Source: Cytophagaceae bacterium
GTDB lineage: Bacteria > Bacteroidota > Bacteroidia > Cytophagales > Flexibacteraceae
Direction: 5' to 3'
Length of the DNA: 6,325 nt
NCBI GenBank assembly: GCA_947464365.1
Contig: CANHWS010000204.1
Coordinates: forward strand, 1 to 6,325
In this document: piece by piece, positions 6,016 through 6,325 of the stretch
Numbering within the stretch: position 1 is the stretch's first letter
Layout of the letters: every line of letters begins with the position of its first letter
Program-made: the position numbers and the translations under genes
The notes under the pieces: model-generated
The model's database searches: none
What the model saw: the letters and a program-made list of their open reading frames with translations, nothing else
Told to the model about the DNA's origin: nothing

Positions 6016-6325
6016 CTAGCGTTTTGGTAGTGCTGGTGCAGCTGGTGGGGTAGGAGGGGCGGCCGCTGGTGTACCACGACCAATGATCTCGGAAGTAGGG
6101 ACTTCTGGGCCCATGGATAAGTACTTACGTGCTAAGAGCATTCCACTAGGGCGTGCCTCCACTTCTAGCTGGCGGGTGTTGCTGCCAGTAATCCTCATGA
6201 AAATACCTGTACCTGGGGCGGCAACATTCTGGACCAAAGTGGCTTGACGGACATTGTGCAAACGTAGGGCAGCAACCGAATCCTTAGTAAAAAGGCCTTG
6301 GCGAATGTTCAGCCCAGATAGGTGG
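6016..6325 (-). CDS. C-terminal part of a beta-helix protein, probably GH28 (polygalacturonase-like)
   Basis: The frame is open from the right edge to TAG at 6018-6016, giving the last 102 complete codons; the N-terminus is outside the window. An internal TTG at 6261 is not the true start, because the frame continues upstream to the edge with coherent protein. The segment DSVAALRLHNVRQATLVQN followed by AAPGTGIFMRITGSNTRQLE has the alternating hydrophobic pattern of parallel beta-helix coils and resembles the C-terminal end of Bacteroidota GH28 enzymes (polygalacturonases and relatives), which cut pectic galacturonan. The catalytic Asp residues of GH28 would be in the missing part, so the family call is tentative; another pectate-lyase-like beta-helix protein is possible. 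The last 20 or so residues are an Ala/Pro-rich tail (TPAAAPPTPPAAPALPKR), unusual for the family. The GH42 gene follows 77 bp downstream on the same strand with no clear terminator, so the two are probably co-transcribed. Confidence 0.5.
   Translation of the reverse strand, partial: HLSGLNIRQGLFTKDSVAALRLHNVRQATLVQNVAAPGTGIFMRITGSNTRQLEVEARPSGMLLARKYLSMGPEVPTSEIIGRGTPAAAPPTPPAAPALPKR

Overview
The window looks like an ordinary chromosomal stretch from a member of the Bacteroidota, possibly a Cytophagales-like lineage. The clues are a small membrane protein that resembles the Bacteroidota-restricted DUF6728 family, a biotin carboxylase of the extended (about 500 residue) type common in that phylum, A/C-rich leaders without Shine-Dalgarno sequences, one close match to the Bacteroidota -7 element TAnnTTTG, and a secreted family 42 glycosidase. 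Base composition is near 50% GC throughout, and I see no transposase, integrase, tRNA, rRNA, CRISPR array, or phage or plasmid gene.

Layout: (1) Positions 1-485, minus strand: a DUF6728-like single-pass membrane protein, followed 65 bp downstream by the N-terminal two-thirds or so of an MmcQ/YjbR-family protein that runs off the left edge. (2) Positions 486-819: a 334-bp divergent intergenic region with a candidate promoter for the rightward genes, an imperfect inverted repeat, and a doubtful 48-codon reading frame. (3) Positions 820-3734, plus strand: a Wzx-type oligosaccharide flippase with a non-ATG start, then after 50 bp a biotin carboxylase subunit (AccC type). (4) Positions 3769-3804: a perfect 17-bp-arm hairpin that can end transcription from both sides. 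(5) Positions 3830-6325, minus strand: a secreted GH42 beta-galactosidase preceded, on the same strand and 77 bp away, by the C-terminal end of a beta-helix protein that resembles GH28 polygalacturonases.

Functionally the window divides in three. The left pair has no known role in common. The flippase and biotin carboxylase are co-directional and may share a transcript, but they belong to different pathways: export of lipid-linked glycans, and carboxylation of biotin for malonyl- or methylmalonyl-CoA synthesis. The right-hand pair could form a small plant-polysaccharide (pectin and galactan) utilisation locus, if the partial gene is indeed a GH28 enzyme. I found no convincing undescribed system. 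The points most worth a second look are the flippase start, the content of the 486-819 region, and the pairing of the two glycosidase genes.
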